A stretch of DNA of 64,000 nucleotides from Desulfobacterales bacterium. GTDB lineage: Bacteria > Desulfobacterota > Desulfobacteria > Desulfobacterales > SpSt-501. Location: contig JAUQXK010000013.1 of assembly GCA_030834695.1 (NCBI GenBank), positions 1 through 64,000 of the forward strand, in the 5' to 3' direction. The stretch's first letter is position 1. Every line of letters begins with the position of its first letter. The position numbers and the translations under genes are program-made. Below, piece by piece: positions 52,662 to 61,522 of the stretch. Under the pieces are notes generated by a model. That model was not told the DNA's origin. It searched no databases and worked only from the letters and a program-made list of their open reading frames with translations.

Positions 52662-52716
52662 TTTCATCGTCCTAATCCACCTTTAGAAAATCTACGAAAG
52701 GAGGATCAGAGCAACG

Positions 52717-52914
52717 ATGGAGGGAAAAGTTAAATGGTTCAATGAGCGCAAAGGCTTCGGTTTTATCGAAGCCGAAAACGGAAGCGACGTATTCGTGCAT
52801 TTCAGTGCTATTCAAAATAGCGGCTTTAAAAGCCTTCAAGAAGGTCAAGCGGTCAGCTTTGATGTTCAAGACGGGCCCAAGGGAAAGTCCGCAGCGAACG
52901 TAAAAGCGCTCTAG
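52717..52914 (+). CDS. csp: Cold-shock domain protein
   Basis: A 65-residue single cold-shock domain that binds single-stranded nucleic acid. It shows [16 protein letters not shown] (RNP1) and VFVHFSAIQ (RNP2). The ribosome site AAAGGAGG is strong. A long leader with a terminator-like hairpin precedes it, and the rhlE helicase gene at 61612 has a leader of similar design. Confidence 0.95.
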   Translation: MEGKVKWFNERKGFGFIEAENGSDVFVHFSAIQNSGFKSLQEGQAVSFDVQDGPKGKSAANVKAL

Positions 52915-52931
52915 ATTTCCACCCTGAAGTC

Positions 52932-52961
52932 GGCGCCTCCTTTGTCACCACAGGGGGCGCC
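52932..52961 (+). terminator. Probable terminator after csp
   Basis: GGCGCCTCC pairs with GGGGGCGCC around a 12-base loop, followed by a pyrimidine-rich stretch, 17 bases after the csp stop. The T-run is imperfect. Confidence 0.55.
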
Positions 52962-53025
52962 CTGTCCTCTCTTTCTCTTCATCGGGCGTTGGTTCTCTTC
53001 AATGGTTCCACTTTTTCTTGAGGAG

Positions 53026-53031
53026 TATAAT
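53026..53031 (+). promoter_or_regulatory. Possible -10 box for the small-gene cluster
   Basis: A perfect TATAAT lies 35 bases before the PilZ-like gene. The -35 region at proper spacing is poor (TGGTTC). Confidence 0.4.
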
Positions 53032-53065
53032 CGATCTCGGGTAGCGCTTTTTTTAAAGGATCGTC

Positions 53066-53332
53066 ATGCGCACCAAGCACGGCTCTCTCGTTACCATAAA
53101 AGACGGCCGAACCGGGTACCAGTATCCGGCATCCATGTACCGATGCGGCAAAAGCAGAATGTATATCGAATCGAATTACGCGCCTCGACCTGGTTCAAAA
53201 TTCCAGGTGATTCTTGAAAACCGAGAGCTTAATGCCGAGCCTTTTGCTTTCCCGGCTGTGATCCAATGGCGCAAGGTGTTGTGCAGACTGGGTTCGCCTT
53301 ATTCCTATAGTCTGGGAATAAAATGGGTCTAA
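53066..53332 (+). CDS. Small PilZ-like domain protein
   Basis: An 88-residue gene with AAAGGA upstream of ATG. The pattern YQYPASMYRCGKSRMYIESNYAPRPGSKFQVILENRE followed by FPAVIQWRKVL and YSLGIKWV fits the beta-barrel of PilZ domains. The c-di-GMP-binding signature (RxxxR and D/NxSxxG) is incomplete, so it may not bind the nucleotide. The gene after it starts 13 bases later. Assignment rests on fold pattern only. Confidence 0.6.
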   Translation: MRTKHGSLVTIKDGRTGYQYPASMYRCGKSRMYIESNYAPRPGSKFQVILENRELNAEPFAFPAVIQWRKVLCRLGSPYSYSLGIKWV

Positions 53333-53345
53333 ATAGGAGGAACGC

Positions 53346-53708
53346 ATGCGCCAAAAATTTTTGATATCCCTGAATGGTTCGGGGACTCACCTGAATATCA
53401 GAGAGCTTGCCGTCATCGACAAACATCTGAACCCGATTGAGTCGTCGATGCTTGAAGAAAAAAACTTCAGCCTTTTGTGCGAAGAGACATACGATCGCGT
53501 GACCATTGCCAATTCAATTTCTGCGGGGATCGCTGATTTGGTAACCACTCTCCGTTCGGATAATTTTTTTCCTAACCGGGAATATGCAACCAAAATTGCT
53601 GAAGCGATTGTAAAGTTATATGCTTCGCCCGGTGCGGACAAGATAGAGTTGTTTTTTGACGATAAAGACATGATGAAAAATGGCCTTGCTGTTCTTGGGA
53701 AGGCATAA
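53346..53708 (+). CDS. Hypothetical protein
   Basis: A 120-residue gene with a strong ribosome site (TAGGAGGA). The product (MRQKFLISLNGSGTHLNIRE at the start) is mixed alpha/beta and soluble, with no recognised motif. The codon use is AT-richer than in the flanking operons, as in the next two genes, hinting at recent acquisition or relaxed selection. Confidence 0.7.
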   Translation: MRQKFLISLNGSGTHLNIRELAVIDKHLNPIESSMLEEKNFSLLCEETYDRVTIANSISAGIADLVTTLRSDNFFPNREYATKIAEAIVKLYASPGADKIELFFDDKDMMKNGLAVLGKA

Positions 53709-53807
53709 AGCCGCCGATTATTCTCTGTCAAGAAACGGCTGCATGTAAACAGATGATCATTTCATGGCTTTAAAATTGGCCCTGCACCAGGGGTAAATGG
53801 AGGGACG

Positions 53808-54119
53808 ATGAACTCAGCCACGGAATTCGGATTTGTGGTCGGAGAGAAGTATGAAAATGAAAAAGGGATATTTACGGTCATGTCCATTGAAAAAGATGAA
53901 ATGCTAATTCGGTGGACGAATGGTGAAGAGGCGCAAACATCTATGGAGTTCCAAGACCGCATCCAGCAGCGCCGGAATTGGGAAAAATCAGTGCAGCAGG
54001 AAAAAGCGGATGCGGTAAAAACGCCTCCCAAGAAAACCAGAGCTTCAAAAAGTGCTAAACAGGATCCAGCCGCGCAAAAAAATCCAGCTATCTCCACGGC
54101 AGGCAAGCGCGCAATCTAA
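53808..54119 (+). CDS. Hypothetical protein with SH3-like N-terminus and basic tail
   Basis: A 103-residue gene (GGAGGG before ATG). Residues 8-45 (FVVGEKYENEKGIFTVMSIEKDEMLIRW-like pattern) look like a small SH3-type barrel. The last 40 residues are rich in Lys, Ala and Pro, a disordered basic tail that could bind nucleic acid. I do not recognise the family with certainty. Confidence 0.65.
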   Translation: MNSATEFGFVVGEKYENEKGIFTVMSIEKDEMLIRWTNGEEAQTSMEFQDRIQQRRNWEKSVQQEKADAVKTPPKKTRASKSAKQDPAAQKNPAISTAGKRAI

Positions 54120-54183
54120 ACGGCGCCCATTCGCGGTACAGCTGGATCTGTTCAAGCGGGTTTCAATGTCGAGAGGTCACCCA

Positions 54184-54468
54184 ATGAAAAGCTTGATAGA
54201 GTCTGCAGCCAAAAAGGCCGGAGTCCCCTTAGATGTTATCGATCTCATCGGATGCGACTTCATCTCTCAGATAATTGATGAGCTGCCGAGTCTTCTCCTG
54301 CCCCCAATCATGGCAACATTGAAAGAGCATTATGCGAAGAAAGGGCAAGCGTGGATAGAGCAAAACGCATTATCTCTTCAAAACTACTTTACGATTCTAA
54401 AGCAGCTGTACGGTCCGATCGAAAATAATGATTTAGAAAAACCGATGTATCATCTTGTGTTGCCGTAG
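54184..54468 (+). CDS. Hypothetical protein
   Basis: A 94-residue, largely helical product (MKSLIESAAKKAGVPLDVID at the start) without known motif. ATG 54184 follows GAGAGGT; the longer frame overlaps the previous gene and is not preferred. It is the last of four small forward genes of lower GC. Confidence 0.6.
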   Translation: MKSLIESAAKKAGVPLDVIDLIGCDFISQIIDELPSLLLPPIMATLKEHYAKKGQAWIEQNALSLQNYFTILKQLYGPIENNDLEKPMYHLVLP

Positions 54469-54651
54469 AACCTTTTTGGGGAACCGGTCATCGGGCGATA
54501 GCTCGCGCGCAGCATAAAGTTGAAGGTCGCGGTATTCAATCCGGCTGCCAAGCCTTTTTTGTGCAGGATTGCAAAGAGGTGAGAATGGTGCCGGGTGTCT
54601 TCCCGAAGGCGGCCCTGTCCGTGATTAAGGCCCGCTCTCGGCAGGGACGTT
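54469..54651. other. Gap with no visible feature
   Basis: I see no gene, terminator or convincing promoter here. It leads into the receiver-domain remnant on the minus strand. Confidence 0.4.
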
Positions 54652-54822
54652 TCACGTCAGATTCAATGCCTCTTGCAGCTCGCTCGAGCTGTACGGTTTC
54701 TGAACGAAGCCGTTGCCATCCCCCTTCAGAATTTCGGGCATTTTCCCATTGCAGTCATAGCCGCTCGAAACCAGCACTTTGACGTCGGGCCGGACCTGCT
54801 TGATTTGGACGCATCTTGTTCT
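54652..54822 (-). pseudogene. C-terminal remnant of a response-regulator receiver domain
   Basis: On the minus strand the residues IKQVRPDVKVLVSSGYD, then GFVQKPYSSSELQEAL match the last third of a receiver domain, including the conserved Ser of the SSGY segment and the KPY Lys-Pro. The phosphorylated Asp half and any kinase are missing, and no start codon is properly placed. It is a leftover of a hybrid kinase or regulator gene. Confidence 0.7.
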
Positions 54823-54868
54823 ATTATCAGTTTTAACCCGCTTACCAGACACGATCGGGAGGCCATCC

Positions 54869-55348
54869 ATGGGTGAAAAAGGAAAGGAACTGGCTCGACG
54901 TCTGGGTGCGTTCAGCCAAGATGTCATCACTTTTGTCGAAGGTTGCTCGGAAAATAATTGGAAAAAGGCGTGTGAGCAGGAGGAGTGGCCGGTGGGAGTG
55001 ACCGCCCGCCACATCGGCGCTGGTCATTTCGACGCGGTCGGACTGGTCCGCATGATCGTGAAAGGCGAGAAGCTGCCGGAGTTCACCATGGACCAGTTGG
55101 TTGAGATGGCCAACGAGCATGCCCGCCAGCATGCCGGGTGCACACGGGAAGAGGTTCTGGGGCTCCTGCGCCGGAACGGCGCAGCCCTCGTCGACTACGT
55201 GGCCGGGCTCTCCGACGCCGAACTGGACCGTACCGGGCACCTGGCCCTGGCCGGCGGAAAACTGAGCGCCCAGCAACTCATCGAGGCGGTTATCCTCAAG
55301 TCTGGCGGTGAGCATTTCGAGAGCATGAAAGCCGCCGTTGATTCGTGA
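54869..55348 (+). CDS. DinB/maleylpyruvate-isomerase-like four-helix protein
   Basis: A 159-residue protein with the layout of the DinB superfamily: a first helix with VEGCSENNWKKACEQEEWPVGVTARHIGAGHF, where the histidines could bind metal, then NEHARQHAGCTREEVLGLLRRN and a last helix SGGEHFESMKAA with another His. Family members bind a metal through three His and act as thiol-dependent transferases or unknown enzymes. The start ATG follows GGGAGG. Nothing in the neighbourhood indicates the substrate. Confidence 0.78.
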   Translation: MGEKGKELARRLGAFSQDVITFVEGCSENNWKKACEQEEWPVGVTARHIGAGHFDAVGLVRMIVKGEKLPEFTMDQLVEMANEHARQHAGCTREEVLGLLRRNGAALVDYVAGLSDAELDRTGHLALAGGKLSAQQLIEAVILKSGGEHFESMKAAVDS

Positions 55349-55400
55349 CCCGGTCTTGGTCGTGGCCCTTCGATATCAGCGCTTCCTAACGGCTACTCTT

Positions 55401-55429
55401 TTGACAGGGCGGGTGATTGCCATTAACTT
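55401..55429 (+). promoter_or_regulatory. Candidate promoter for Cys-rich small protein
   Basis: TTGACA, 17 bases, then TAACTT, about 45 bases before the Cys-rich gene. The -35 is perfect and the -10 moderate. Confidence 0.45.
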
Positions 55430-55470
55430 AGAAAAATGCGGCCGAAGTTTCGTGGACCATATCACCGGCC

Positions 55471-55761
55471 ATGCTGCATAGTTCTATGTCCATGAACAGC
55501 CTTGAATGCTGCAACAAAAGCGCACATTATGAATGCCTGAACGAGACGACCGAAACGTGCGGCGCCGTCAACTGCTGCATCGTCGGATTTATGTCGAAAT
55601 GCGGTGCAGGACCGTTGATAACCAATCAAAGGGCTTGCCGGTTTTTCAAGATGTCGTCCGCCGGCAACCGCTGCATGCACTATTGCGTCGCCTTGGATGG
55701 GCATTGCGACAGCATCGACGCCCAGCATGAGATGAAAAACAGGGGGCCGTCGCGAAACTGA
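55471..55761 (+). CDS. Small Cys-rich protein
   Basis: A 96-residue product with eleven Cys, including ECC, ETCG, NCC, SKCG, ACRFF and a final RCMHYCVALDGHCDSIDAQ. The final C-x-F-F...C-x-x-Y/C...C-D/S-x-x-A-Q pattern is one I recall from small deltaproteobacterial proteins of unknown function, perhaps metal-binding. The start is uncertain; ATG 55471, 55486 and 55492 are all possible and none has a good ribosome site. A TTGACA box upstream supports expression. Confidence 0.6.
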   Translation: MLHSSMSMNSLECCNKSAHYECLNETTETCGAVNCCIVGFMSKCGAGPLITNQRACRFFKMSSAGNRCMHYCVALDGHCDSIDAQHEMKNRGPSRN

Positions 55762-55955
55762 GCCAAACCATGACGTTCAAATCCCCAAAGCGAGGCAGGC
55801 ATTCTGGGAGTCTGCCATATACTTCATCCTTATATTTTATCCCGCCTCCAATACCCACGCTGGCCTTTTTCACCAAATCCTGATAAATTGAAACACTATT
55901 AGTACGCTCTGATCGATTTGCCATATCAATATATTGATCCAACCCGGTTGAGAGG
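55762..55955. other. AT-rich gap before parE
   Basis: This stretch holds no clear promoter. A short minus-strand frame starting at ATG 55924 (MANRSERTNSVSIYQDLVKK) runs through it into the Cys-rich gene. It lacks a ribosome site, so I do not call it a gene, but its first 40 residues look protein-like and could be a remnant. Confidence 0.35.
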
Positions 55956-57860
55956 ATGAAAAACCATTCAAATCATTACAACGCCGCCGACCTCGAGGTG
56001 CTGAGAGGGCTCGATCCGGTCAAACGGCGGCCGGGCATGTACACGGACACCACCCGGCCGAACCATCTGGCCCATGAGGTCATCGACAATGCCGTGGACG
56101 AAGCGATTGCCGGCTTCGCCGACCGCATCGAGGTCACTCTTTTCAAGGACGGCTCGCTGCAGGTCATCGACAACGGACGGGGCATGCCCGTCGACCAGCA
56201 TCCGGAGGAGAAAGTGTCCGGGGTCGAGGTCATCATGACCCGGCTGCATGCCGGCGCGAAATTCGGGCACAAGAACTATCAGTTTTCGGGAGGCCTGCAC
56301 GGCGTCGGGGTGTCGGTGGTCAACGCGCTTTCGACCCGACTCGATGTCGAGATCCGCCGCAACGGCCTCGTTTACCAGATGGTCTTCAAAGCCGGAAAGA
56401 AAGCCTCCGATCTGAAAACCGTCGGCACGGGCAGGAAATCCGACACCGGCACGACGATCCGGTTCTGGCCGGATGCTCAGTATTTCGAAACCCTGAAAAT
56501 TTCGGTGGGGCGGCTGCGGCATACGCTGCGGGCCAAAGCGGTGCTGTGTCCTCGGCTGACGGTCACATTTCTGGACGAGGCCTCCGGCCAGAGCGACAGC
56601 TGGTATTTCGAGGACGGCCTGAAGGACTATCTGGCGGAAAGCGTCAAGAATTTCGAGCGCATCCCCGAAGCGCCGTTCGTCGGTCAGGTGGAGGGCCGGG
56701 AGGAGTCCGTCAGCTGGGCGGTCATCTGGCTCCCCGACGGCGGGGACGGCATTGCCGAAAGCTACGCGAACCTGATCCCCACCCCCCAGGGCGGAACCCA
56801 CGTGGTCGGCTTCCGCTCAGGGCTGCTGGCCGCGTTGCGCGATTTCGGCGAGTTCCGAGGCTTCATCCCGCGGGGCGTTAAACTGACCCCCGAAGATGTC
56901 TGGGAGCGGTGCAGCTACATCCTCTCGGCCAAGCTGGCGGACCTGCAGTTCTCCGGGCAGACCAAGGAGCGACTTTCCTCCCGGGAGTGTACGGCGTTCA
57001 TCGCCAGCGTCGTGCAGGACGCCTTTTCGCACTGGCTCAACCAGAACCCGGAAGCCGCGCAGAAGCTCTGCGAGATGGCCATCGAGAACGCCCGCCGCCG
57101 GCTGAAGGAGGCCGCCAAGGTGGTGCGCCGCAAAGTGGGCGTCGGCCCGGCCCTTCCCGGAAAACTCACGGACTGCATTTCGCAGAACCCGGAGGAGAGC
57201 GAGCTTTTCCTGGTGGAGGGCGATTCGGCTGGAGGCTCGGCCAAGCAGGCCCGCGACAAGAACACGCAGGCCGTGCTGCCCCTGCGGGGCAAGATCCTCA
57301 ACGCCTGGGAGGAGGACGCCAACACGATCCTTCAGTCCCGGGAAATCCATGACATCGCGGTCGCCATCGGTGTGGATCCGGGCTCGAGCGATCTTTCGGG
57401 CCTGCGCTACGGCAAGAACATCATTCTGGCCGATGCCGATTCGGACGGCCTGCATATCGCCACGCTCCTGTGCGGTCTGTTCCTCCGGCATTTTCGCCCG
57501 CTGGTGGAAGCCGGGAAGATCTGCGTGGCCATGCCGCCGCTCTACCGCATCGACCTGGGGTCCAAAGTGTTCTATGCCCTGGACGACCAGGAGAAAAACG
57601 CTATTTTGAAGCGCCTCAACGACGACGGCAAGAAAGGGAAGATCAACGTCCAGCGTTTCAAAGGCCTCGGCGAGATGAACCCCCTGCAGCTGCGCGAGAC
57701 CACCATGCACCCCGAAACCCGCCGGCTGGTCCGGTTGACCCTTCCCAAGCAGGGCGGCACGCGGGAGGTGGTGGACATGCTGCTGTCCAAGAAGCGGGTC
57801 AAGGATCGCAAGCGCTGGCTGGAGGAGGAGGGCGACCGCGCGGAGGCGGAACTGCTGTAG
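55956..57860 (+). CDS. parE: DNA topoisomerase IV subunit B
   Basis: A 634-residue type IIA topoisomerase ATPase subunit. The GHKL domain shows NAVDEAIAGF, DNGRGMPVD and GGLHGVGVSVVNALS. The TOPRIM domain has EGDSAGGSAKQARD and DADSDGLHIATLL, and the end has RFKGLGEMNP. Its length and segments such as DLEVLRGLDPVKRRPGMYTDTTRPNHL follow the E. coli ParE pattern rather than GyrB. Together with ParC it separates linked daughter chromosomes. parC follows after a 269-base gap holding two repeats. Confidence 0.93.
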   Translation: MKNHSNHYNAADLEVLRGLDPVKRRPGMYTDTTRPNHLAHEVIDNAVDEAIAGFADRIEVTLFKDGSLQVIDNGRGMPVDQHPEEKVSGVEVIMTRLHAGAKFGHKNYQFSGGLHGVGVSVVNALSTRLDVEIRRNGLVYQMVFKAGKKASDLKTVGTGRKSDTGTTIRFWPDAQYFETLKISVGRLRHTLRAKAVLCPRLTVTFLDEASGQSDSWYFEDGLKDYLAESVKNFERIPEAPFVGQVEGREESVSWAVIWLPDGGDGIAESYANLIPTPQGGTHVVGFRSGLLAALRDFGEFRGFIPRGVKLTPEDVWERCSYILSAKLADLQFSGQTKERLSSRECTAFIASVVQDAFSHWLNQNPEAAQKLCEMAIENARRRLKEAAKVVRRKVGVGPALPGKLTDCISQNPEESELFLVEGDSAGGSAKQARDKNTQAVLPLRGKILNAWEEDANTILQSREIHDIAVAIGVDPGSSDLSGLRYGKNIILADADSDGLHIATLLCGLFLRHFRPLVEAGKICVAMPPLYRIDLGSKVFYALDDQEKNAILKRLNDDGKKGKINVQRFKGLGEMNPLQLRETTMHPETRRLVRLTLPKQGGTREVVDMLLSKKRVKDRKRWLEEEGDRAEAELL

Positions 57861-57902
57861 CAGTGGTGCCTAACTCCGTGGGACGGCCGAGGGCGGCCTT
57901 GC

Positions 57903-57958
57903 AGGCCGGTTTGAAATGCTCACAACCTATCGAGGTTGCTCCGCTTTCAAACCGGCCT
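57903..57958. repeat. Inverted repeat between parE and parC
   Basis: Outer arms AGGCCGGTTTGAAA and TTTCAAACCGGCCT are perfect complements, and inner arms AACCT and AGGTT also pair, giving a 56-base two-step hairpin without a T-run. It looks like a dispersed intergenic repeat; only one copy is in the window. Confidence 0.7.
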
Positions 57959-58023
57959 ACGCTTGGCTCGCGGCCGTGATCCGAGGTTCGGAAACCACTT
58001 CTATCCTGCTGCGTTGACTGATC

Positions 58024-58062
58024 TTCGCCCCCTTTGGCAAAGGGGGCGGGGGATTTTGAAAT
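58024..58062. repeat. Dispersed palindromic repeat (TTTGAAAATCCCC family), copy 2
   Basis: A perfect GCCCCCTTTG-G-CAAAGGGGGC palindrome (58027-58047) followed by GGGGATTTTGAAA. Read on the minus strand it matches the element at 12550-12590 in order and spacing. It lies in the parC leader. Confidence 0.7.
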
Positions 58063-58129
58063 CAACTTCATAGTTTTTCCTCTGGCAGTCCGCCGGAGAA
58101 AAAGCTCCATCGGAATGGAGACCTGTTCA

Positions 58130-60439
58130 ATGGTACGCACCAGTGCGCTGCGGGTGGAAAGTGTCGAGCAACTGCCGCTTTCCGAATTCGTGCGTCCCGC
58201 CTATCTCAACTATGCCATGTACGTCATCATGGACCGGGCGCTGCCGTTCATCGGCGACGGGCTCAAGCCCGTGCAGCGCCGCATCGTCTACGCTATGAGC
58301 GAACTCGGGCTGCGGGCTTCGGCCAAGTACAAAAAATCCGCCCGCACCGTCGGCGACGTCCTCGGCAAGTACCACCCCCATGGCGACAGCGCCTGCTACG
58401 AGGCCATGGTGCTCATGGCCCAGCCGTTTTCCTACCGATACCCGCTCATCGACGGCCAGGGCAACTGGGGCTCGATCGACAACCCCAAGGATTTCGCGGC
58501 CATGCGCTACACCGAATCGCGCCTTTCGCCCTATGCCGACATGCTGTTGGCGGAAGTCGAGATGGGGACGACCGAGTGGGCTCCGAACTTCGACGGCACC
58601 CTGCGGGAGCCCGTCACGCTGCCGGCCCGGCTTCCCAACATCCTGCTCAACGGGGCGACGGGCATCGCCGTCGGCATGACGACCGACGTCCTGCCCCATA
58701 ACATCGGCGAGGTGGTCGACGCCTGCGTCCACCTGATCGATCACCCCAAAGCGGGAATCGAGGACGTCTGCGCCTATGTTCAGGGGCCTGATTTTCCGAC
58801 CGGCGCCGAGATCATCAACCCCCGGGCGGAGATCATCGAGGCCTACCGCACGGGACTCGGCAACATCCGCATGCGCGCCTCCTATGAGCACGACAACGGG
58901 GACATCATCATCACGGCCCTGCCCTACCAGGTCTCGACCGCCCGGGTGATCGAACAGATCGCGGCAATGATGGAGGCCAAGAAGCTGCCGATGGTCGCGG
59001 ACATCCGCGACGAATCCGACCACGAGGACCCCATCCGGCTGCGGATCATCCCCCGCTCCAACCGGGTGGACAAGGACGCCCTCATGAGCCACCTGCTGGC
59101 GACGACCGAGCTCGAGAAGACCTATCGGCTCAACCTGAACGTCATCGGCCTGAACCGCCGGCCCCAGACGCTCGGGCTGGTCGAACTGCTGCGGCAGTGG
59201 CTCGATTTCCGCAGGCAAACCGTGGTGAAGCGGCTCAGCCATCGTTTGGAGAAGATCAACGAGCGGCTGCACATTTTGGAGGGTTTGCTGGTTGTCTACC
59301 TGCACCTGGACGAGGTCATCCGGATCATCCGCAAGAGCGACGACCCCGAGCAGGAACTGATGCGGCGGTTCAAGCTGAGCGCGGTGCAGGTCGATGCCAT
59401 TCTACAGATCCGCCTGCGGCAGCTGGCGCGGCTCGAAGAGTTGAAACTCAAGAAGGAAAAGACTGAGCTCGAAGCCGAAAAACAGGACATCGAGGAGGTG
59501 CTCTCGTCGGAGGCCAAGCTCAAGCGCCTGCTCAAGCAGGAGCTGAAAGCCGATGCCAAAAAATTCGGCGACCCGCGCCGGACCCTCATCGTCGAGCGCA
59601 AGGAGGCCCAGGCCATCAAGGAACGGGACCTGGCCCCGGCCGACCCGGTGACGGTCGTGTTGTCCGCCAACGGCTGGGTCCGGGCCGCCAAGGGACACGA
59701 CATCGACCCGGAGAGCCTGGCATATAAGCCCGGGGATTCTTTTCTGAGCGCGGCGCGGGGGAAGTCGAACCAGTTTGCGGTGTTTCTGGATACGGTCGGC
59801 CGAACCTACTCGCTCGAGGCCCACAGCCTGCCGTCGGCCCGCGGCCAGGGCGAGCCGATCACGGCGCGCTTTGCCCTTCCGCCCGGGGCGCGGTTCGTTT
59901 CGGTCGCGATCGGTTCGGAAAACCAGCAGTATGTCCTGGCGAGCGAATTCGGCTACGGATTCGTGACCGACTTGGCCAACCTCCAGAGCAAGAACCAGAA
60001 AGGCAAAGCCGCGCTCAAGGTCCCGGCCGGCGCGAACGCCCTTCCGGCCCTGGCCGTCGACGACCGCGAGCGCTGCTGTCTGGCTGCTTTTACCAGTGCG
60101 GGCTATGTTCTGGTGATCGCGCTTCGTGAGCTGCCGGTCCTGCCCAAAGGCAAGGGCAACAAGATCATCCAGATCCCCCGGAAGAAGCTGACTGAGCGGG
60201 AGGAGGTTCTGAAACACTTGGTCGTGTTCGACCCTCAGGACTGCCTGGTGATCACGTCCGGCAAGCGCACCTTCAAGCTGACGCCGGAAACCCTTAAAGA
60301 CTACACGGCCGAAAGAGGCCGGCGGGGAAAGAAGCTGCCGCGCGGATTTCGGTCGGTCGACCGGGTGGAGCGCGAAGCGGCGCCGGGCGAGGACAAACCG
60401 TTCAAGCCGCCCGGGCAGGCCACGTTTGATAATTTCTGA
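58130..60439 (+). CDS. parC: DNA topoisomerase IV subunit A
   Basis: A 769-residue ParC. The N-terminal catalytic part has [62 protein letters not shown] and the active-site Tyr in [11 protein letters not shown] near residue 125. The C-terminal beta-propeller carries [11 protein letters not shown] and [10 protein letters not shown] segments like E. coli ParC. ATG 58130 is chosen, with GGAG about 10 bases upstream; ATG 58115 is also possible. It converges on the epimerase-like gene with a 14-base gap. Confidence 0.93.
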   Translation: MVRTSALRVESVEQLPLSEFVRPAYLNYAMYVIMDRALPFIGDGLKPVQRRIVYAMSELGLRASAKYKKSARTVGDVLGKYHPHGDSACYEAMVLMAQPFSYRYPLIDGQGNWGSIDNPKDFAAMRYTESRLSPYADMLLAEVEMGTTEWAPNFDGTLREPVTLPARLPNILLNGATGIAVGMTTDVLPHNIGEVVDACVHLIDHPKAGIEDVCAYVQGPDFPTGAEIINPRAEIIEAYRTGLGNIRMRASYEHDNGDIIITALPYQVSTARVIEQIAAMMEAKKLPMVADIRDESDHEDPIRLRIIPRSNRVDKDALMSHLLATTELEKTYRLNLNVIGLNRRPQTLGLVELLRQWLDFRRQTVVKRLSHRLEKINERLHILEGLLVVYLHLDEVIRIIRKSDDPEQELMRRFKLSAVQVDAILQIRLRQLARLEELKLKKEKTELEAEKQDIEEVLSSEAKLKRLLKQELKADAKKFGDPRRTLIVERKEAQAIKERDLAPADPVTVVLSANGWVRAAKGHDIDPESLAYKPGDSFLSAARGKSNQFAVFLDTVGRTYSLEAHSLPSARGQGEPITARFALPPGARFVSVAIGSENQQYVLASEFGYGFVTDLANLQSKNQKGKAALKVPAGANALPALAVDDRERCCLAAFTSAGYVLVIALRELPVLPKGKGNKIIQIPRKKLTEREEVLKHLVVFDPQDCLVITSGKRTFKLTPETLKDYTAERGRRGKKLPRGFRSVDRVEREAAPGEDKPFKPPGQATFDNF

Positions 60440-60453
60440 TGGTTGGCCCGGCG

Positions 60454-61353
60454 TCAGCGTGCCGCATCCCAGGATGTGAAATAGGTGTCGACCTCGTCGA
60501 CGAACCCGCCGTGTTTGGGCTGCCAGCCCAGCAGGCGTACGGCCTTGCGGGCGTCCACATGCTGGTCCAGCGCCAGGCATTCGGCGAAATCGCCCATGCC
60601 CTTGGTGGCGTCGGCGACCGGGACGAACTGAACCCGGCCGGCGTAGCCGGTTGCGCGCGCCACCGCCTGCAGCATTTCAGCGACGCTCCAGCGCGAACGG
60701 TCCGTGATGTTGAACACTTCGCCGGAAAGCCCGCTTTCCCCCGCGCGCAGGTAGCCATCCGCCAGGTCGTCGGCATGGACCATGGTCCAGCGGTTGGCGC
60801 CGTCGCCGACGGCCGAGACGTTTTTTTCCTGGACCGCGCCGGCAAACCACATGCCCGTGAGCCCGCCTTGATAGCCGTACACGCAGCCGGGACGGATCAC
60901 GATCCCGTGCACATCATCCGCATGGAGCACCAGTTTTTCGATGGCCGGCCGTTGGGCGACCATTTTGGGCGGGTTCAACGGCGTGGTTTCGTCGACCAGC
61001 CGGCCGCGGGTGTCGCCGTAGACCCACACGCCGCTCGTGTAGATCAAGGTCTTGGGCTGCGGCCCGCGTTTGGCAAGAGAGAGGAGAAACTCCACCGTCT
61101 GCCGGTCGAGCGCGAACGGATCCGTCTGATAGTCGACCGCTGCATGGATCAAGACGGCGCAGCCGCCGGCCGCATCCCGCCAGGCGTCCGTCTCCTGCAT
61201 GCGCCCGACCACCGGTCGGACTTCGTGCCGGGCCAGCATCCGAGCCTTTTCTGCGCTGCGGGTCAGCCCCCATACCTCGTGACCCGCGCGGCGGTAGGCC
61301 AGTGCCACGTTGAATCCGATGTATCCCGTTGCGCCTGTGATGAACACCTTCAT
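60454..61353 (-). CDS. NAD-dependent epimerase/dehydratase-like SDR
   Basis: A 299-residue extended SDR with MKVFITGATGYIGFNVA as nucleotide-binding start, LIHAAVDYQ, YTSGVWVYG and the IRPGCVYG segment of sugar-nucleotide epimerases. The usual catalytic YxxxK is replaced around VAQRPAIEKLVL, so it belongs to atypical members that may reduce or just bind their ligand. The start is preceded by GAGAGG. Substrate unknown; it is a single-gene unit divergent from rhlE. Confidence 0.85.
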   Translation of the reverse strand: MKVFITGATGYIGFNVALAYRRAGHEVWGLTRSAEKARMLARHEVRPVVGRMQETDAWRDAAGGCAVLIHAAVDYQTDPFALDRQTVEFLLSLAKRGPQPKTLIYTSGVWVYGDTRGRLVDETTPLNPPKMVAQRPAIEKLVLHADDVHGIVIRPGCVYGYQGGLTGMWFAGAVQEKNVSAVGDGANRWTMVHADDLADGYLRAGESGLSGEVFNITDRSRWSVAEMLQAVARATGYAGRVQFVPVADATKGMGDFAECLALDQHVDARKAVRLLGWQPKHGGFVDEVDTYFTSWDAAR

Positions 61354-61459
61354 GTTGACCTCTCGATAGAATGGATTTGGGTGTCGCCATGAATGTTCAA
61401 TTATTCATCGCCGGGGCGTTTGGCAAGTATCGGCAATTTCAGCGCCGGCCTGACCGTGG

Positions 61460-61488
61460 TTGACAATCGGGATCCTTTCGCGTATAAA
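61460..61488 (+). promoter_or_regulatory. Strong sigma-70 promoter for rhlE leader
   Basis: TTGACA, a 17-base spacer and TATAAA: a near-perfect promoter about 125 bases before the rhlE start. It gives a leader of roughly 115 bases. Confidence 0.85.
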
Positions 61489-61522
61489 TAACAACAGTTT
61501 TAGTTGCTGGCAGTCATCAGGT

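Noticed and set aside
55646..55942. Minus-strand small gene before parE
   Set aside because: There is no ribosome site, and most of the frame overlaps the Cys-rich gene. It could be a remnant but is not supported as a gene.
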